NCBI GenBank assembly: GCA_937996795.1
Contig: CALKUH010000032.1
Span: 1 to 64,000 of the forward strand
DNA length: 64,000 nt
Source of the DNA: an uncultured Verrucomicrobiota bacterium
Lineage (GTDB): Bacteria; Verrucomicrobiota; Kiritimatiellia; CAIVKH01
Reading direction: 5' to 3'
A model generated the notes under the pieces. The model was given only the letters and a program-made list of their open reading frames with translations, did no database searches and was not told the DNA's origin. A program made the position numbers and the translations under genes. Below are positions 40,368 through 49,193 of the stretch, in pieces. The number at the start of each line of letters is the position of its first letter. Within the stretch, counting starts at the first letter, position 1.

Positions 40368-42104
40368 CTAATCCGCGACGGCGCGCAGGCGGAGGATGGC
40401 GGCGGCATCGCCGACCGTTCCCGTGACGACGGGGTAGGACCACGCTGCGGCGATGGGCGCGGTGGTGACGACCGGTGTCCACGGGCCGGACGGTGACGGG
40501 GCGGAATCCAGTTCGTACCGTTGGTGGGCGAGCGCGTCGTGTCCGGCAGTGAGCTGCGTGCCTTCGCGTTGGAGCGTGCGGAGCGCGGGCGGCGCGGAGA
40601 GATGTGCCAGCCGGTTTGGCTCGTCGCGCACGTCCAGCAGGAAGCGAAAGGCGCCGGGCAGGCGTGCGCGCCACGCCGCCTCGTTGTGGCCGTGGCCGCA
40701 GCCGATCCGCATCAGCAGGTCCAGATTCGGCACATAGCCGATGGTGAGCAGGTGGTCGTAGGCCGACCAGGGCTCGTCCCAGTAATAGCCGCCGGGCAGG
40801 GTTCCGATCTGGCCCTCATCCGTTCCCGTATCCATGTAGATGCGCGTCTCGCGTTTGGGTTTTCCGGGCAGCGAGGCATTGTAGTTGGGGGCGCGGGTGA
40901 CGGCGGGCGACATCGCGAGGACGCCGCCGAAGACGTTGGTCTCCAGACCGGCGTACAGGCTGCAAATGCCGCCCATGGAGGATCCGCCGATGAGCGTGTT
41001 GCGCGGATCGTTCAGGGTGCGATAGTGCGTGTCGATGGTGGGCCGCACGTTGTTGATGAGGAATTGCAGGTAGGCATCGGCGCGCCCGGGCAATTCGCCG
41101 GGGTAGGTGTCGCCCGGCGGATTGTACTCCCAGCGCCGGCGCTCCGGATAGTTGTCCACGCCGACGATGATCGCCTCGCGCATGCGGCCCTGGCTGATTT
41201 CGATGGTCGAGGTGATGTCGGCATTCCACGCGCCGGTGCCGCCGGGATTCGCGCCATTCGTCAGGTTCTGGCCGTCCTGAAAATAGATGACCGGATAGCG
41301 TTTCCATGGATGGCTGTCGTAGCCGCGCGGGAGGATGATGCGCACGGTGCGCCCGCTGATCGGCGGGTACGAGGAGTCAACGTAACGCGATTCGAAGCGC
41401 TGCGCGGAGACGGTGTTGCTCGGCCAGTAGCTGTAGAGCTGGCCCTGTTGCAGGACGAAGGCGTCGAGCGGCGTCCAGTAGTCGCGCCCGAGGAATCCAA
41501 CGCCGTTCGTGTAGGGCGCGCGGTCGATCTGGCCCAGGCTGTTGGTCAGCACGAATTGAATCCACTCCCCGGCCTCACCGAATCCGGAGGCGTGGTAGAG
41601 CGACTCGCCCGGCTCGCGGCCGGGGCCGATGTTCACGAGGGGGATTGAAAAGAAGTTGGTGTTGCCGCCCGACGTGTAGAGCAAGAAGGCGGTGGTCCAT
41701 CCGGAGTAGTAGTAGATGGACTTCCCCGCGAACGGCGCGACCGGGGCCGGCGCGATGTGGTTGGTGCGGTTGGGGTCGGGCTCCCAGAGCACATTGGCGC
41801 CGTTGCAGTGCTGGTTGCTGGCGCCGCTTCGCGCGATGAATTTGTAGGCGAGGGTGACGCCCTTTTGCACCGCGATCCGGCCGGTCCAGATGTTCCCGCT
41901 GGTCCACCGCAGTTTCACCGCGCCGGTGGGCGTCCAATTCCCAAGGTCGGGATGGCCGCCCGTCACGTAGACATTTGAGCCAAAGCCCACGTTCCACACG
42001 ATGCTGACGGGCAGTACCTCGCGGTCGGGACTGGCAGCCCATGCGGCGGAACACCCCCACAAGGCCATCGCCGCCCCCATGACGGGCGAAAGCTTGATAC
42101 GCAT
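40368..42104 (-). CDS. Secreted CBM20 - esterase
   Basis: A 578-residue exported protein. A signal peptide (about 1-23, AAMALWGCSAAWA) is followed by a CBM20-like starch-binding domain (about 30-120: VSIVWNVGFGSNVYVTGGHPDLGNW...LAYKFIAR...VLWEPDPNR). An esterase D/enterochelin-esterase-like alpha/beta hydrolase domain follows (about 245-505: RTVRIILPRGYD, YPVIYFQDGQNL, nucleophile in LIGGSSMGGICSLYAG, and the catalytic His in IGCGHGHNEAAW). The C-terminal 70 residues are beta-like. It probably acts on acylated starch-like material or is held on glucan while hydrolysing an ester. It ends one base after the SHMT stop on the other strand, so the two are tail to tail. Confidence 0.78.
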   Translation of the reverse strand: MRIKLSPVMGAAMALWGCSAAWAASPDREVLPVSIVWNVGFGSNVYVTGGHPDLGNWTPTGAVKLRWTSGNIWTGRIAVQKGVTLAYKFIARSGASNQHCNGANVLWEPDPNRTNHIAPAPVAPFAGKSIYYYSGWTTAFLLYTSGGNTNFFSIPLVNIGPGREPGESLYHASGFGEAGEWIQFVLTNSLGQIDRAPYTNGVGFLGRDYWTPLDAFVLQQGQLYSYWPSNTVSAQRFESRYVDSSYPPISGRTVRIILPRGYDSHPWKRYPVIYFQDGQNLTNGANPGGTGAWNADITSTIEISQGRMREAIIVGVDNYPERRRWEYNPPGDTYPGELPGRADAYLQFLINNVRPTIDTHYRTLNDPRNTLIGGSSMGGICSLYAGLETNVFGGVLAMSPAVTRAPNYNASLPGKPKRETRIYMDTGTDEGQIGTLPGGYYWDEPWSAYDHLLTIGYVPNLDLLMRIGCGHGHNEAAWRARLPGAFRFLLDVRDEPNRLAHLSAPPALRTLQREGTQLTAGHDALAHQRYELDSAPSPSGPWTPVVTTAPIAAAWSYPVVTGTVGDAAAILRLRAVAD

Positions 42105-42202
42105 GCGGCGAAGGTACCACACGGGTCGGGTGGAGTATAGGGGTGCGAGTGGAAACCATCGGGGAATGCACTATATTTTGCCATCTTTTGGGATTCCGGC
42201 GT

Positions 42203-42220
42203 CATTTCCGGTTGGAAATG
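42203..42220. repeat. Palindrome CATTTCCGGTTGGAAATG before the V-ATPase operon
   Basis: This 18-base palindrome has a CATTTCC/GGAAATG stem and a short centre. It resembles the TTTCCAnnnnTTGGAAA form of the paired repeat (61313-61330), but no partner 31-32 bases away is recognisable. It lies about 90 bases before the V-ATPase E gene and could also be an operator. Confidence 0.5.
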
Positions 42221-42308
42221 CGGGGAGCCTCTGGTAGAGGTAGCCCCATTTACCGGCGCACGCTTTGGCGGCACAAAACAGCAGCGATAGCAAACCAGCG
42301 AGGCGATT

Positions 42309-42941
42309 ATGGCGGAAGCATTGCAGCACCTGATTGAGCGGATTCAGCGCGAGGCGGTGGACACGGGTGAGCGGCAGGCTTCGGACCTGGTCGCGAAGGC
42401 CAAGCAGCAGGCGGCGGCGCTGGTCGCCGAGGCGGAGAAAAAGGCCGAGGCGCTGCTGGCGAAGGCGAAACAGGATTCCGAACAGTACACCGAGCGCAGT
42501 TTGCAGACGCTGCGGCAGGCGTCGCGCGATTTGCTGATCAGCGTGGGGCAGGGCGTCGAGAACATCGTCTCCAACCTCGCGGCGGAGGCGGCGGAAGGCT
42601 CGCTGACGTACGAGACGGTGCAGGAGATGCTGGTGAAGCTGGCGGAAGCCTATGTCGGCCGCACAGACCGCGAGCGCCGCATCGAGCTGATGGTGAGCCC
42701 GCAGGACCAGGCGCGCCTGATCAATTTCTTCAAGGACAAGTACCACGACAAGCTGCAGCAGGGGCTGGTCATCAAGGGCGACGAACGCATCTTCAAGGGC
42801 TTCAAGGTGGCGCTTGAGGGCGGACACGTCACACACAACTTCACGCCCGAGGCGATTGCGGAGTCGCTGTCCTCCTTCCTGCGCCCGCATCTGGCGGAGA
42901 TCGTCTATCAGGTGGCCCGCGAAGGCGCTGCGAAGAAATGA
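42309..42941 (+). CDS. atpE: V-type ATPase subunit E
   Basis: A 210-residue peripheral-stalk subunit of the V/A-type ATPase. The N-terminal half is a long Ala/Lys/Glu-rich helix (ASDLVAKAKQQAAALVAEAEKKAEALLAKAKQ) that forms the coiled-coil stalk. The C-terminal globular part contains VIKGDERIFKGFKVALEGGHVTHNFTPEAIAESLSSFLRP. It is the first gene of the operon; the next gene overlaps its stop by four bases. Confidence 0.9.
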   Translation: MAEALQHLIERIQREAVDTGERQASDLVAKAKQQAAALVAEAEKKAEALLAKAKQDSEQYTERSLQTLRQASRDLLISVGQGVENIVSNLAAEAAEGSLTYETVQEMLVKLAEAYVGRTDRERRIELMVSPQDQARLINFFKDKYHDKLQQGLVIKGDERIFKGFKVALEGGHVTHNFTPEAIAESLSSFLRPHLAEIVYQVAREGAAKK

Positions 42942-43474
42942 CCTTCTACTACCTGATCGCCAGTCTGCCCGCGCTTTCGCTCGGGGCCCCGCCGCCGATG
43001 ACGGTGGCCGGGCTGCTGGAGGATGTGCGGCGGGTGGCCGATCCGGTGGCCGCGGCGGAACTGGCGGCGCTTGTGGCCGACGATGCCTCTTCCGCACGCA
43101 GTTCTCTCGCCGCGCGCTGGAGGGCGGCGCAGACCCAGTTGGGCAACGCGCTGGCCCGCACCCGGGCCGCCCGGCTCGATGTGGACCCCGCGGCGTACCT
43201 GCGCCCGCACGAGGGGTTCAGCAACTATCTTGAAATGGCCGTGCTGGACGCCTGCGCGAAGCCGAACCCGCTGGAGCGCGAGCTGTCGCTGGACCGTTTC
43301 CGCTGGTCGCTGCTGGAAGAGTGGGCGCGCGAGCAGCCGTTCGGCCTCGATGCGCTGCTCGCCTACGGATTGAAGTTGAAACTGGCGGAGCGCTGGGCGG
43401 CGCTGACGGACGAGGCCGGGCGCACCCGCCTCGCGGAAACCGTCAAAAGCGTCCGCGAAGCGCTGAAGCCTTGA
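42938..43474 (+). CDS. DUF2764 protein of the V-ATPase operon
   Basis: A 178-residue protein that starts MTFYYLIASLPALSLGAPPP, the typical DUF2764 opening, and ends in helices. Its place between subunits E and A is the same as in Chlamydia and Bacteroidetes V-ATPase operons. The C subunit gene, which would link the rotor to the membrane ring, is absent from this operon, so DUF2764 might fill that structural role; this is inference. It overlaps the E gene and is followed by the A gene after 24 bases. Confidence 0.82.
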   Translation: MTFYYLIASLPALSLGAPPPMTVAGLLEDVRRVADPVAAAELAALVADDASSARSSLAARWRAAQTQLGNALARTRAARLDVDPAAYLRPHEGFSNYLEMAVLDACAKPNPLERELSLDRFRWSLLEEWAREQPFGLDALLAYGLKLKLAERWAALTDEAGRTRLAETVKSVREALKP

Positions 43475-43498
43475 ACCGCGGCTGGAGAGTGGACTGAG

Positions 43499-45235
43499 AT
43501 GACAACAACACATCTGGGCAAGATCAAGGGCGTGAACGGGAACCTGATCCGCGTGGAATTCGCCTCGCCGGTCGCGCAGAACGAGGTCGGCTACGCGCGC
43601 ACGGGCAATCTCCGGCTCAAGGCCGAGGTGATCCGCATCCGCGGCACGGTGGCCGAGTTGCAGGTGTTCGAGGATACGTCGGACCTGCACGTGGGCGACA
43701 CGGTGGAATTCACGGGCGAATTGCTCAGCGTGGAACTCGGCCCCGGCCTCCTGGGCAGCATCTACGACGGCTTGCAGAACCCGCTGCCCGAACTCGCGGC
43801 GGAAAGCGGCTTTTTCCTGCAGCGCGGCAAGTACCTCGCGTCGCTGGATCGCAAGAAGACCTGGGCCTTTACGCCGGTGGCCACGGTGGGTGCCGTGGTG
43901 CAGGCGGGGGACACGCTGGGCACCGTGCCCGAGGGCATTTTCCAGCACCGCATCATGGTCCCGTTCAACCTGCGCGGCAAACTGACTGTCGAGTCCGTCG
44001 CCGCCGTGGGCGACTACCGGGTGGACCAGGTGGCCGCGGTGCTGGTTGACGAACGCGGCGGGAAACATGACGCGCTGTTCCACCAGCGGTGGCCGGTGAA
44101 GCTGCCGATCAAACTTTTTGCGGAACGCCTGCGCCCGACGGAGCCGCTGGTGACGAAGGTGCGCATCGTGGACACGTTCTTCCCGGTGGCGCGCGGCGGC
44201 ACCTACTGCATCCCGGGTCCCTTTGGCGCCGGCAAGACGGTGCTGCAGCAGATCACGAGCCGGTACGCGGATGTGGACATCGTGATTATCGCGGCGTGCG
44301 GCGAGCGCGCGGGCGAAGTGGTGGAGACGCTGCGCGAGTTCCCGCATCTCGAGGACCCGCGCACCGGGCGCAGCCTGATGGAGCGCACGCTGATCATTTG
44401 CAACACGAGTTCCATGCCCGTCGCCGCGCGCGAGGCGTCGGTATACACCGGCGTGACGCTCGCGGAGTACTACCGCCAGATGGGCCTGCACGTGCTGCTG
44501 CTTGCGGACTCGACGTCGCGCTGGGCGCAGGCGCTGCGCGAAATGTCGGGCCGCCTGGAGGAAATTCCGGGCGAAGAGGCGTTCCCTGCGTACCTGGAGT
44601 CCGTGATCGCGGCGTTCTACGAGCGCGGCGGCGTGGTGAAATTGCGCGACGGCGGCATCGGCTCGGTCACGATCGGCGGCACGGTGAGCCCCGCGGGCGG
44701 CAACTTCGAGGAGCCGGTGACGCAGAGCACGCTGAAGGTGGTCGGCGCGTTCCACGGCCTGTCGCGCGAGCGCTCCGATGCGCGCCGCTTCCCGGCGATC
44801 CAGCCGCTCGATTCGTGGAGCAAGTACACGGGCGTCGTGCCCGACGAACAGGTCACCTTCGCGCGCGGCATGCTGCGGCGCGGCAACGAGGTGAACCAGA
44901 TGATGAAGGTCGTCGGCGAGGAGGGCACGTCGATCGACGACTTCGTGACCTACCTGAAGGCCGAGTACCTCGACTCCGTCTACCTGCAGCAGGACGCCTA
45001 CCACGAGGTCGACTCCGCGACCTCGTCGGAGCGGCAGCAGTATGTTTTCGGGCGCATCCACAAGGTGTTGAAGACGCGCATGCAGTTCGCGGAGAAGGAC
45101 GCGGCGCGCCAGTTTTTCCAGCGGCTCACGCAGCTCACGCGCGACTGGAACCGCGTGGCGATGGACGGCCCGGAATTCAAGGAACTGGAATCGCGCGCCG
45201 AGCAGATGCTGGCGGAGGTGACCTCGTATGCTTAA
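43499..45235 (+). CDS. atpA: V-type ATPase catalytic subunit A
   Basis: A 578-residue catalytic subunit. It opens with GKIKGVNGNLIRVEF, contains the non-homologous region typical of A subunits, and has the P-loop GPFGAGKT (residues 240-247). CGERAGEVVETLREFP and LADSTSRWAQALREMSGRLEEIPGEEAFPAYL are highly conserved catalytic stretches. Length is normal. The stop overlaps the start of the B gene by eight bases. It drives ion translocation by ATP hydrolysis or, in reverse, makes ATP. Confidence 0.97.
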   Translation: MTTTHLGKIKGVNGNLIRVEFASPVAQNEVGYARTGNLRLKAEVIRIRGTVAELQVFEDTSDLHVGDTVEFTGELLSVELGPGLLGSIYDGLQNPLPELAAESGFFLQRGKYLASLDRKKTWAFTPVATVGAVVQAGDTLGTVPEGIFQHRIMVPFNLRGKLTVESVAAVGDYRVDQVAAVLVDERGGKHDALFHQRWPVKLPIKLFAERLRPTEPLVTKVRIVDTFFPVARGGTYCIPGPFGAGKTVLQQITSRYADVDIVIIAACGERAGEVVETLREFPHLEDPRTGRSLMERTLIICNTSSMPVAAREASVYTGVTLAEYYRQMGLHVLLLADSTSRWAQALREMSGRLEEIPGEEAFPAYLESVIAAFYERGGVVKLRDGGIGSVTIGGTVSPAGGNFEEPVTQSTLKVVGAFHGLSRERSDARRFPAIQPLDSWSKYTGVVPDEQVTFARGMLRRGNEVNQMMKVVGEEGTSIDDFVTYLKAEYLDSVYLQQDAYHEVDSATSSERQQYVFGRIHKVLKTRMQFAEKDAARQFFQRLTQLTRDWNRVAMDGPEFKELESRAEQMLAEVTSYA

Positions 45236-46523
45236 GACCTACCAACAAATCGAACAAATCGCCGGCAACGTCATCGTCGTCAAGGCGTCCGACGTCGGCT
45301 ACCGCGAGCTGGCGCAGGTGACCTCCGCGCAGGGCACGTCGCTCGCGCAGGTCATCCGTCTCGAAGGCGACCGCGTGTACCTGCAGGTCTTCACCGGCAG
45401 CCGCGGCGTCGCGACGGACGCGCAGGTGCGCTTCCTCGGCCATCCGATGCAGGTGCCGTTCTCCGAGGCCCTGCTCGGGCGCATCTTCACCGGCAGTGGC
45501 CAGCCGCGCGACCGCGGCCCGGCGATCCAGGAGAACATGACCGCGATCGGCGGTCCGTCCGTCAACCCGGCCAAGCGCATCATCCCGCGCAACATGGTCC
45601 GCACCGGCATCCCGATGATCGACGTGTTCAACACGCTGGTCGAATCGCAAAAGCTTCCGATTTTCTCGGTGGCCGGCGAGCCGTACAACCCGCTGCTCGC
45701 GCGCATCGCGCTGCAGGCCGAGGTGGACGTGATCATCCTCGGCGGCATGGGATTGAAGCACGACGACTATCTCTATTTCCGCGATGTGCTGGAGGAGAAG
45801 GGCGCGCTGGCCCGCTCTGTGATGTTCGTGCACACCGCCGCGGACCCGGTGGTGGAGTGCCTGATGGTGCCGGACATCGCGCTCGCGGTGGCGGAGCAGT
45901 TCGCGCTGCAGAAGAAGCGCGTGCTCGTGCTGCTGACCGACATGACGAATTTTGCCGACGCGATGAAGGAAATCGCGATCACGATGGAACAGATCCCGTC
46001 GAACCGCGGCTATCCGGGCGACCTCTACAGCCAGCTCGCGGCGCGCTACGAGAAGGCGGTCGACTTCGACACCGCCGGTTCGATCACGATCCTCGCGGTC
46101 ACCACGATGCCCGGCGACGACGTGACGCATCCGGTGCCGGACAACACCGGCTACATCACCGAGGGCCAGTTCTACCTGCGCAACGGACGCATCGAGCCGT
46201 TCGGCTCGCTGAGCCGCCTGAAGCAGCTGGTCAACGACAAGACCCGCGCGGACCACCGCACGATCATGAACTCGATGATCCAGCTCTACGCCGCCTACAA
46301 GGAAACGCTCGAGAAGCAGGCGATGGGGTTCCGCATGAGCGTGTGGGACCAGAAACTGCTGAAGTACGGCGTGCGCTTCGAGAAGGAGATGATGGACCTC
46401 TCCGTCAACATCCCGCTCGAACAGGCCCTCGACCTCGGCTGGCAGATCCTCGCCGATTGCTTCGACGCCACGGAGACCGGCATCCCGAGCAAGATGACGG
46501 ACAAGTATTGGCCGAAGAAATAG
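45228..46523 (+). CDS. atpB: V-type ATPase subunit B
   Basis: A 431-residue non-catalytic nucleotide-binding subunit. Signatures are PVNPAKRIIPRNMVRTGIPMIDVFNTLVESQKLPIFS and FADAMKEIAITMEQIPSNRGYPGDLYSQLAARYEKA. It lacks a P-loop, as B subunits do. The TAG stop codon is at the edge of an inverted GGCACAAA array; its last base is the first base of the array. Confidence 0.97.
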   Translation: MLKTYQQIEQIAGNVIVVKASDVGYRELAQVTSAQGTSLAQVIRLEGDRVYLQVFTGSRGVATDAQVRFLGHPMQVPFSEALLGRIFTGSGQPRDRGPAIQENMTAIGGPSVNPAKRIIPRNMVRTGIPMIDVFNTLVESQKLPIFSVAGEPYNPLLARIALQAEVDVIILGGMGLKHDDYLYFRDVLEEKGALARSVMFVHTAADPVVECLMVPDIALAVAEQFALQKKRVLVLLTDMTNFADAMKEIAITMEQIPSNRGYPGDLYSQLAARYEKAVDFDTAGSITILAVTTMPGDDVTHPVPDNTGYITEGQFYLRNGRIEPFGSLSRLKQLVNDKTRADHRTIMNSMIQLYAAYKETLEKQAMGFRMSVWDQKLLKYGVRFEKEMMDLSVNIPLEQALDLGWQILADCFDATETGIPSKMTDKYWPKK

Positions 46524-46794
46524 GCACAAAGGGACAAAGGCACAGAGGCACAAAGTGGCCGCAATTAAGTCATATCGGGACCTGCTGGTCTGGCAGAAGG
46601 GGATGAGCCTTGCTTCGGTCGTCTACCAAATTTCGCATGATATGCCAAAAGCCGAGCAAATTGGACTGACGAGTCAAATGAGGCGTGCTGCCGTTTCCGT
46701 GCCGAGCAATATAGCGGAAGGGTATGGGCGCCGTGCCCGTGCCGACTATCTGCGATTTCTGAATATTTCGTTTGTCCCTCTGTGCCTTTGTGCC
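46523..46794 (+). mobile_element. Array-flanked element with a truncated four-helix-bundle gene
   Basis: The left array (46523-46555) is four 8-nt words, GGCACAAA, GGGACAAA, GGCACAGA, GGCACAAA. The right array (46771-46794) is the reverse complement of GGCACAAA, GGCACAGA, GGGACAAA. Between them lies a 3'-truncated gene for a four-helix-bundle protein. Without this 272-bp insert, the B and D genes would be neighbours, as they are in related V-ATPase operons. No target-site duplication was identified. That this is a mobile or formerly mobile unit is inference. Confidence 0.6.
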
Positions 46795-46800
46795 TTCTGA
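46555..46800 (+). pseudogene. Truncated four-helix-bundle protein (23S-IVS/S23, Avd-like)
   Basis: The 81-codon frame starts at a GTG that abuts the left array. It matches the four-helix-bundle family TIGR02436, known from 23S rRNA intervening sequences and structurally like DGR accessory protein Avd: SYRDLLVWQKGMSLASVVYQISHDMPKAEQIGLTSQMRRAAVSVPSNIAEGYGRRARADYLRFLNIS. Family members are about 115-125 residues; here the fourth helix is missing. The sequence changes at residue 72 to FVPLCLCAF, which is simply the translated right array. The break exactly at the array suggests deletion or recombination there. Confidence 0.8.
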
Positions 46801-46802
46801 CC

Positions 46803-47402
46803 ATGGCCAAGATCAAACACACCAAGAACGAGTTGAAGGCCCAGCGCGATGCGCTGCGTCGCTTCAAGCGCTATCTGCCGACGTTGCAGTTGAAGAAGCA
46901 GCAACTGCAGATGGAGATGCGGCAGCTGGAGCAGCGCATGGAGGAGGTGCACGGCGAGGAGGAGCGCCTGGCGGCGGGGCTCAACGCCTGGGTTCGCCTG
47001 TTCGCGGAGCCGGTGGAGCTGTCGGCCTGGGTTAAATTGCAGGAGGTCCGCACCACGACGGGCAACATCGCCGGTGTGAACATCCCGGTTCTGCAGGAAA
47101 TCAGTTTTGCCCCGGTGGAGGTGGATTTGCATGCCACCGCGCCGTGGGTGGATGACGGTCGCGCAGCGGTCGAGCAGTTGGTCCGGCTCCAGGTGGAGCG
47201 TGAAATCCTGATGGAGCAGCATCGCCTGCTGGCCGCGGAACTGCGCACCACATCGCAGCGCGTGAATTTGTTCGAAAAGGTCAAGATCCCCGAAGCCGAG
47301 TCGCACATCCGGGTCATCCGGATTTTCCTGGGCGATGCGCAGACGGCGGAAGTGGCCCGGGCGAAGATTGCGAAAGGCAAGTCCGCGGAGGTGGCCGCAT
47401 GA
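46803..47402 (+). CDS. atpD: V-type ATPase subunit D
   Basis: A 199-residue central-shaft subunit: two long helices (KHTKNELKAQRDALRRFKRYLPTLQLKKQQLQ at the N-terminus and a C-terminal helix including TSQRVNLFEKVKIPEAESHIRVIRIFLGDAQTAEVARAKIAK). The ATG at 46803 gives the conserved MAKIKHTKNE start; the upstream ATG at 46782 lies in the inserted array. No strong Shine-Dalgarno remains before the start, perhaps a consequence of the insertion. Confidence 0.93.
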   Translation: MAKIKHTKNELKAQRDALRRFKRYLPTLQLKKQQLQMEMRQLEQRMEEVHGEEERLAAGLNAWVRLFAEPVELSAWVKLQEVRTTTGNIAGVNIPVLQEISFAPVEVDLHATAPWVDDGRAAVEQLVRLQVEREILMEQHRLLAAELRTTSQRVNLFEKVKIPEAESHIRVIRIFLGDAQTAEVARAKIAKGKSAEVAA

Positions 47403-49168
47403 TTGTGCCGATGCAGCAGGTGTTGTTGCTCTGCCTGGCGTCGGACCGTGAGGCGACGCTGGAAACCTTGCGCGAGCTGGGCGTCCTGCACCTGACGCCG
47501 GTGAAGCCGCCGGAAAGCCGCGACCTCGAGCAGGCGCGCGCCCGCCTCGCCCACATCCAGCGGGCGGTCGAGGCGCTACCCCTCCGCAGAGAAGCCGCAC
47601 CCACGGGCCAGCCGGCGGACGCGGTGGCGGAAAAAATCTGGTCTCTGCTCTCCTCGCAGCGCGACGTGCAGGAGGAGCTGGAGGAATTGCGGCAGGAGCG
47701 CCGCCGGATCGAACCGTTCGGATCCTTCGATCCCACCGTGGTGAACGAACTGCGCGCGCGCGGCGTATACATCCGCCTGTACCAGGCGCCGCCGGGGCGC
47801 ATGCCCTCCGTCCCCGAGGGGGTGGTGGTGCAGACGCTGCGGGAAGATCAATCCGGCACCTTCCTGGCCGCCATCAGCCGCGCGCCCGTGGAGCTGGATG
47901 CCTTTGAAGTCCGGTTGCCGGAGCTTTCGCTGAACGAGCTGGACCGGCGCATCTCGGACGCGGAAGGACGCCTGACCGCCACGCACCACGCGCTGGAAGC
48001 CCATGCCGGCGACCGGCAGGCCCTGCTTGCGCTGGCCGCATCGGCGGAGGAAACCGTGCATTTTGTGGAAGCCCGGGAGGGCATGGGCGCAGCTGCGCCG
48101 GTCACCTACCTGCGCGGCTACTGTCCGAAGGAAAGCGTCCCGGCCCTTGAAGCGAAGGCGGCGAAGATGGGCTGGGGCGTGTTGGTGTCGGATCCCGAAG
48201 CGGGCGCGACGGTGCCCACGCTGATCCGCAATCCCGGGTGGGTCCGCCCGATCAAGGCCGTTTTCGATTTCATCGGCGTGCTGCCCGGTTACGAGGAAAT
48301 CGACATCAGCGCCGTGTTCCTTTTCTTCCTGAGCATATTCTTTGCGATGCTGGTGGGGGATGCCGGGTACGGGCTGATCTTCCTCGCGCTCACGATGTGG
48401 GGCCGGCACAAGATGCCGAAGGCGCCCGCGTATCCGTTCCACCTGCTCTACATCATGAGCGTGTTCACCATCGTGTGGGGTGCGGTGACCGGCTCGTGGT
48501 TTGGCGCCGGGAATCTGCCCGCGGTGCTGGACGGCCTGAGCGTGGCGTGGCTCAAGCAGCCCAAGAACGTCATGTTCCTCTGCTTCCTCATCGGTGCGGT
48601 CCACCTCACCATCGCGCACCTCTGGATCATCCTGCGGGCGTGGAACAGTCCCAAGGCGCTCGCCCAGCTGGGCTGGATCGGCAGCACATGGACCATGTTC
48701 TTCATGGCGCGCAACCTGGTGCTGGGCGAGTCGCTGCCCGGGTGGATCGGCCCGCTCTTCATCGTCAGCGTCATCCTCATCATCCTGTTCATGACCGCGC
48801 CGCGCGATTTCAAAACCGAGTGGTTCAACCACGTGATGCTGCCGCTGAACCTCGTGAGCAACTTCGTCGATGTCGTGTCGTACATCCGCCTCTTTGCCGT
48901 CGGGACCGCGGGGTTTGCCGTGGCCTCCTCCTTCAACAAGATGATCCTGGGCGGCGGGGTCGAGGGCGTGCTGGCGGGGCTTGTCGCCGGCCTGCTGCTG
49001 TTCCTCGGCCACGCGCTCAACATCATGCTGTGCGCCATGGGCGTCCTGGTCCACGGCGTACGCCTGAACACCCTGGAATTTTCGTCGCACATCGGCATGG
49101 CCTGGACGGGACTCCCGTACCGGCCGTTCCGGCGGGTGCGGACGGAAGCAAACGAACAAGAAGCCTAG
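47399..49168 (+). CDS. atpI: V-type ATPase subunit I (a-type membrane stator)
   Basis: A 589-residue subunit. The cytoplasmic N-terminal half (about 1-290) has coiled coils (LEQARARLAHIQRAVEAL and similar). The membrane half has about seven helices, starting at VRPIKAVFDFIGVLPGYEEIDISAVFLFFLSIFFAMLVGDAGYGL. The ion-path arginine is expected in VVSYIRLFAVGTAGFAVASSFN near residue 500 (Arg in SYIRL). It overlaps the D gene by four bases. Confidence 0.95.
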   Translation: MIVPMQQVLLLCLASDREATLETLRELGVLHLTPVKPPESRDLEQARARLAHIQRAVEALPLRREAAPTGQPADAVAEKIWSLLSSQRDVQEELEELRQERRRIEPFGSFDPTVVNELRARGVYIRLYQAPPGRMPSVPEGVVVQTLREDQSGTFLAAISRAPVELDAFEVRLPELSLNELDRRISDAEGRLTATHHALEAHAGDRQALLALAASAEETVHFVEAREGMGAAAPVTYLRGYCPKESVPALEAKAAKMGWGVLVSDPEAGATVPTLIRNPGWVRPIKAVFDFIGVLPGYEEIDISAVFLFFLSIFFAMLVGDAGYGLIFLALTMWGRHKMPKAPAYPFHLLYIMSVFTIVWGAVTGSWFGAGNLPAVLDGLSVAWLKQPKNVMFLCFLIGAVHLTIAHLWIILRAWNSPKALAQLGWIGSTWTMFFMARNLVLGESLPGWIGPLFIVSVILIILFMTAPRDFKTEWFNHVMLPLNLVSNFVDVVSYIRLFAVGTAGFAVASSFNKMILGGGVEGVLAGLVAGLLLFLGHALNIMLCAMGVLVHGVRLNTLEFSSHIGMAWTGLPYRPFRRVRTEANEQEA

Positions 49169-49193
49169 CGACTTCACGTAAGGAGACTGAACC

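Noticed and set aside
37907..40408. Minus-strand ORF of 833 codons opposite the phosphatase-RpiB-SHMT gene
   Set aside because: Antisense shadow with His/Arg/Val-rich composition; the plus strand carries three recognisable enzymes.
42908..45061. Minus-strand ORF of 717 codons opposite the V-ATPase A gene
   Set aside because: Antisense shadow; the V-ATPase genes are certain.
46782..46802. ATG at 46782 as the start of V-ATPase subunit D
   Set aside because: It would make the N-terminus (MPLCLLT) from the right array. The ATG at 46803 gives the conserved start of subunit D.
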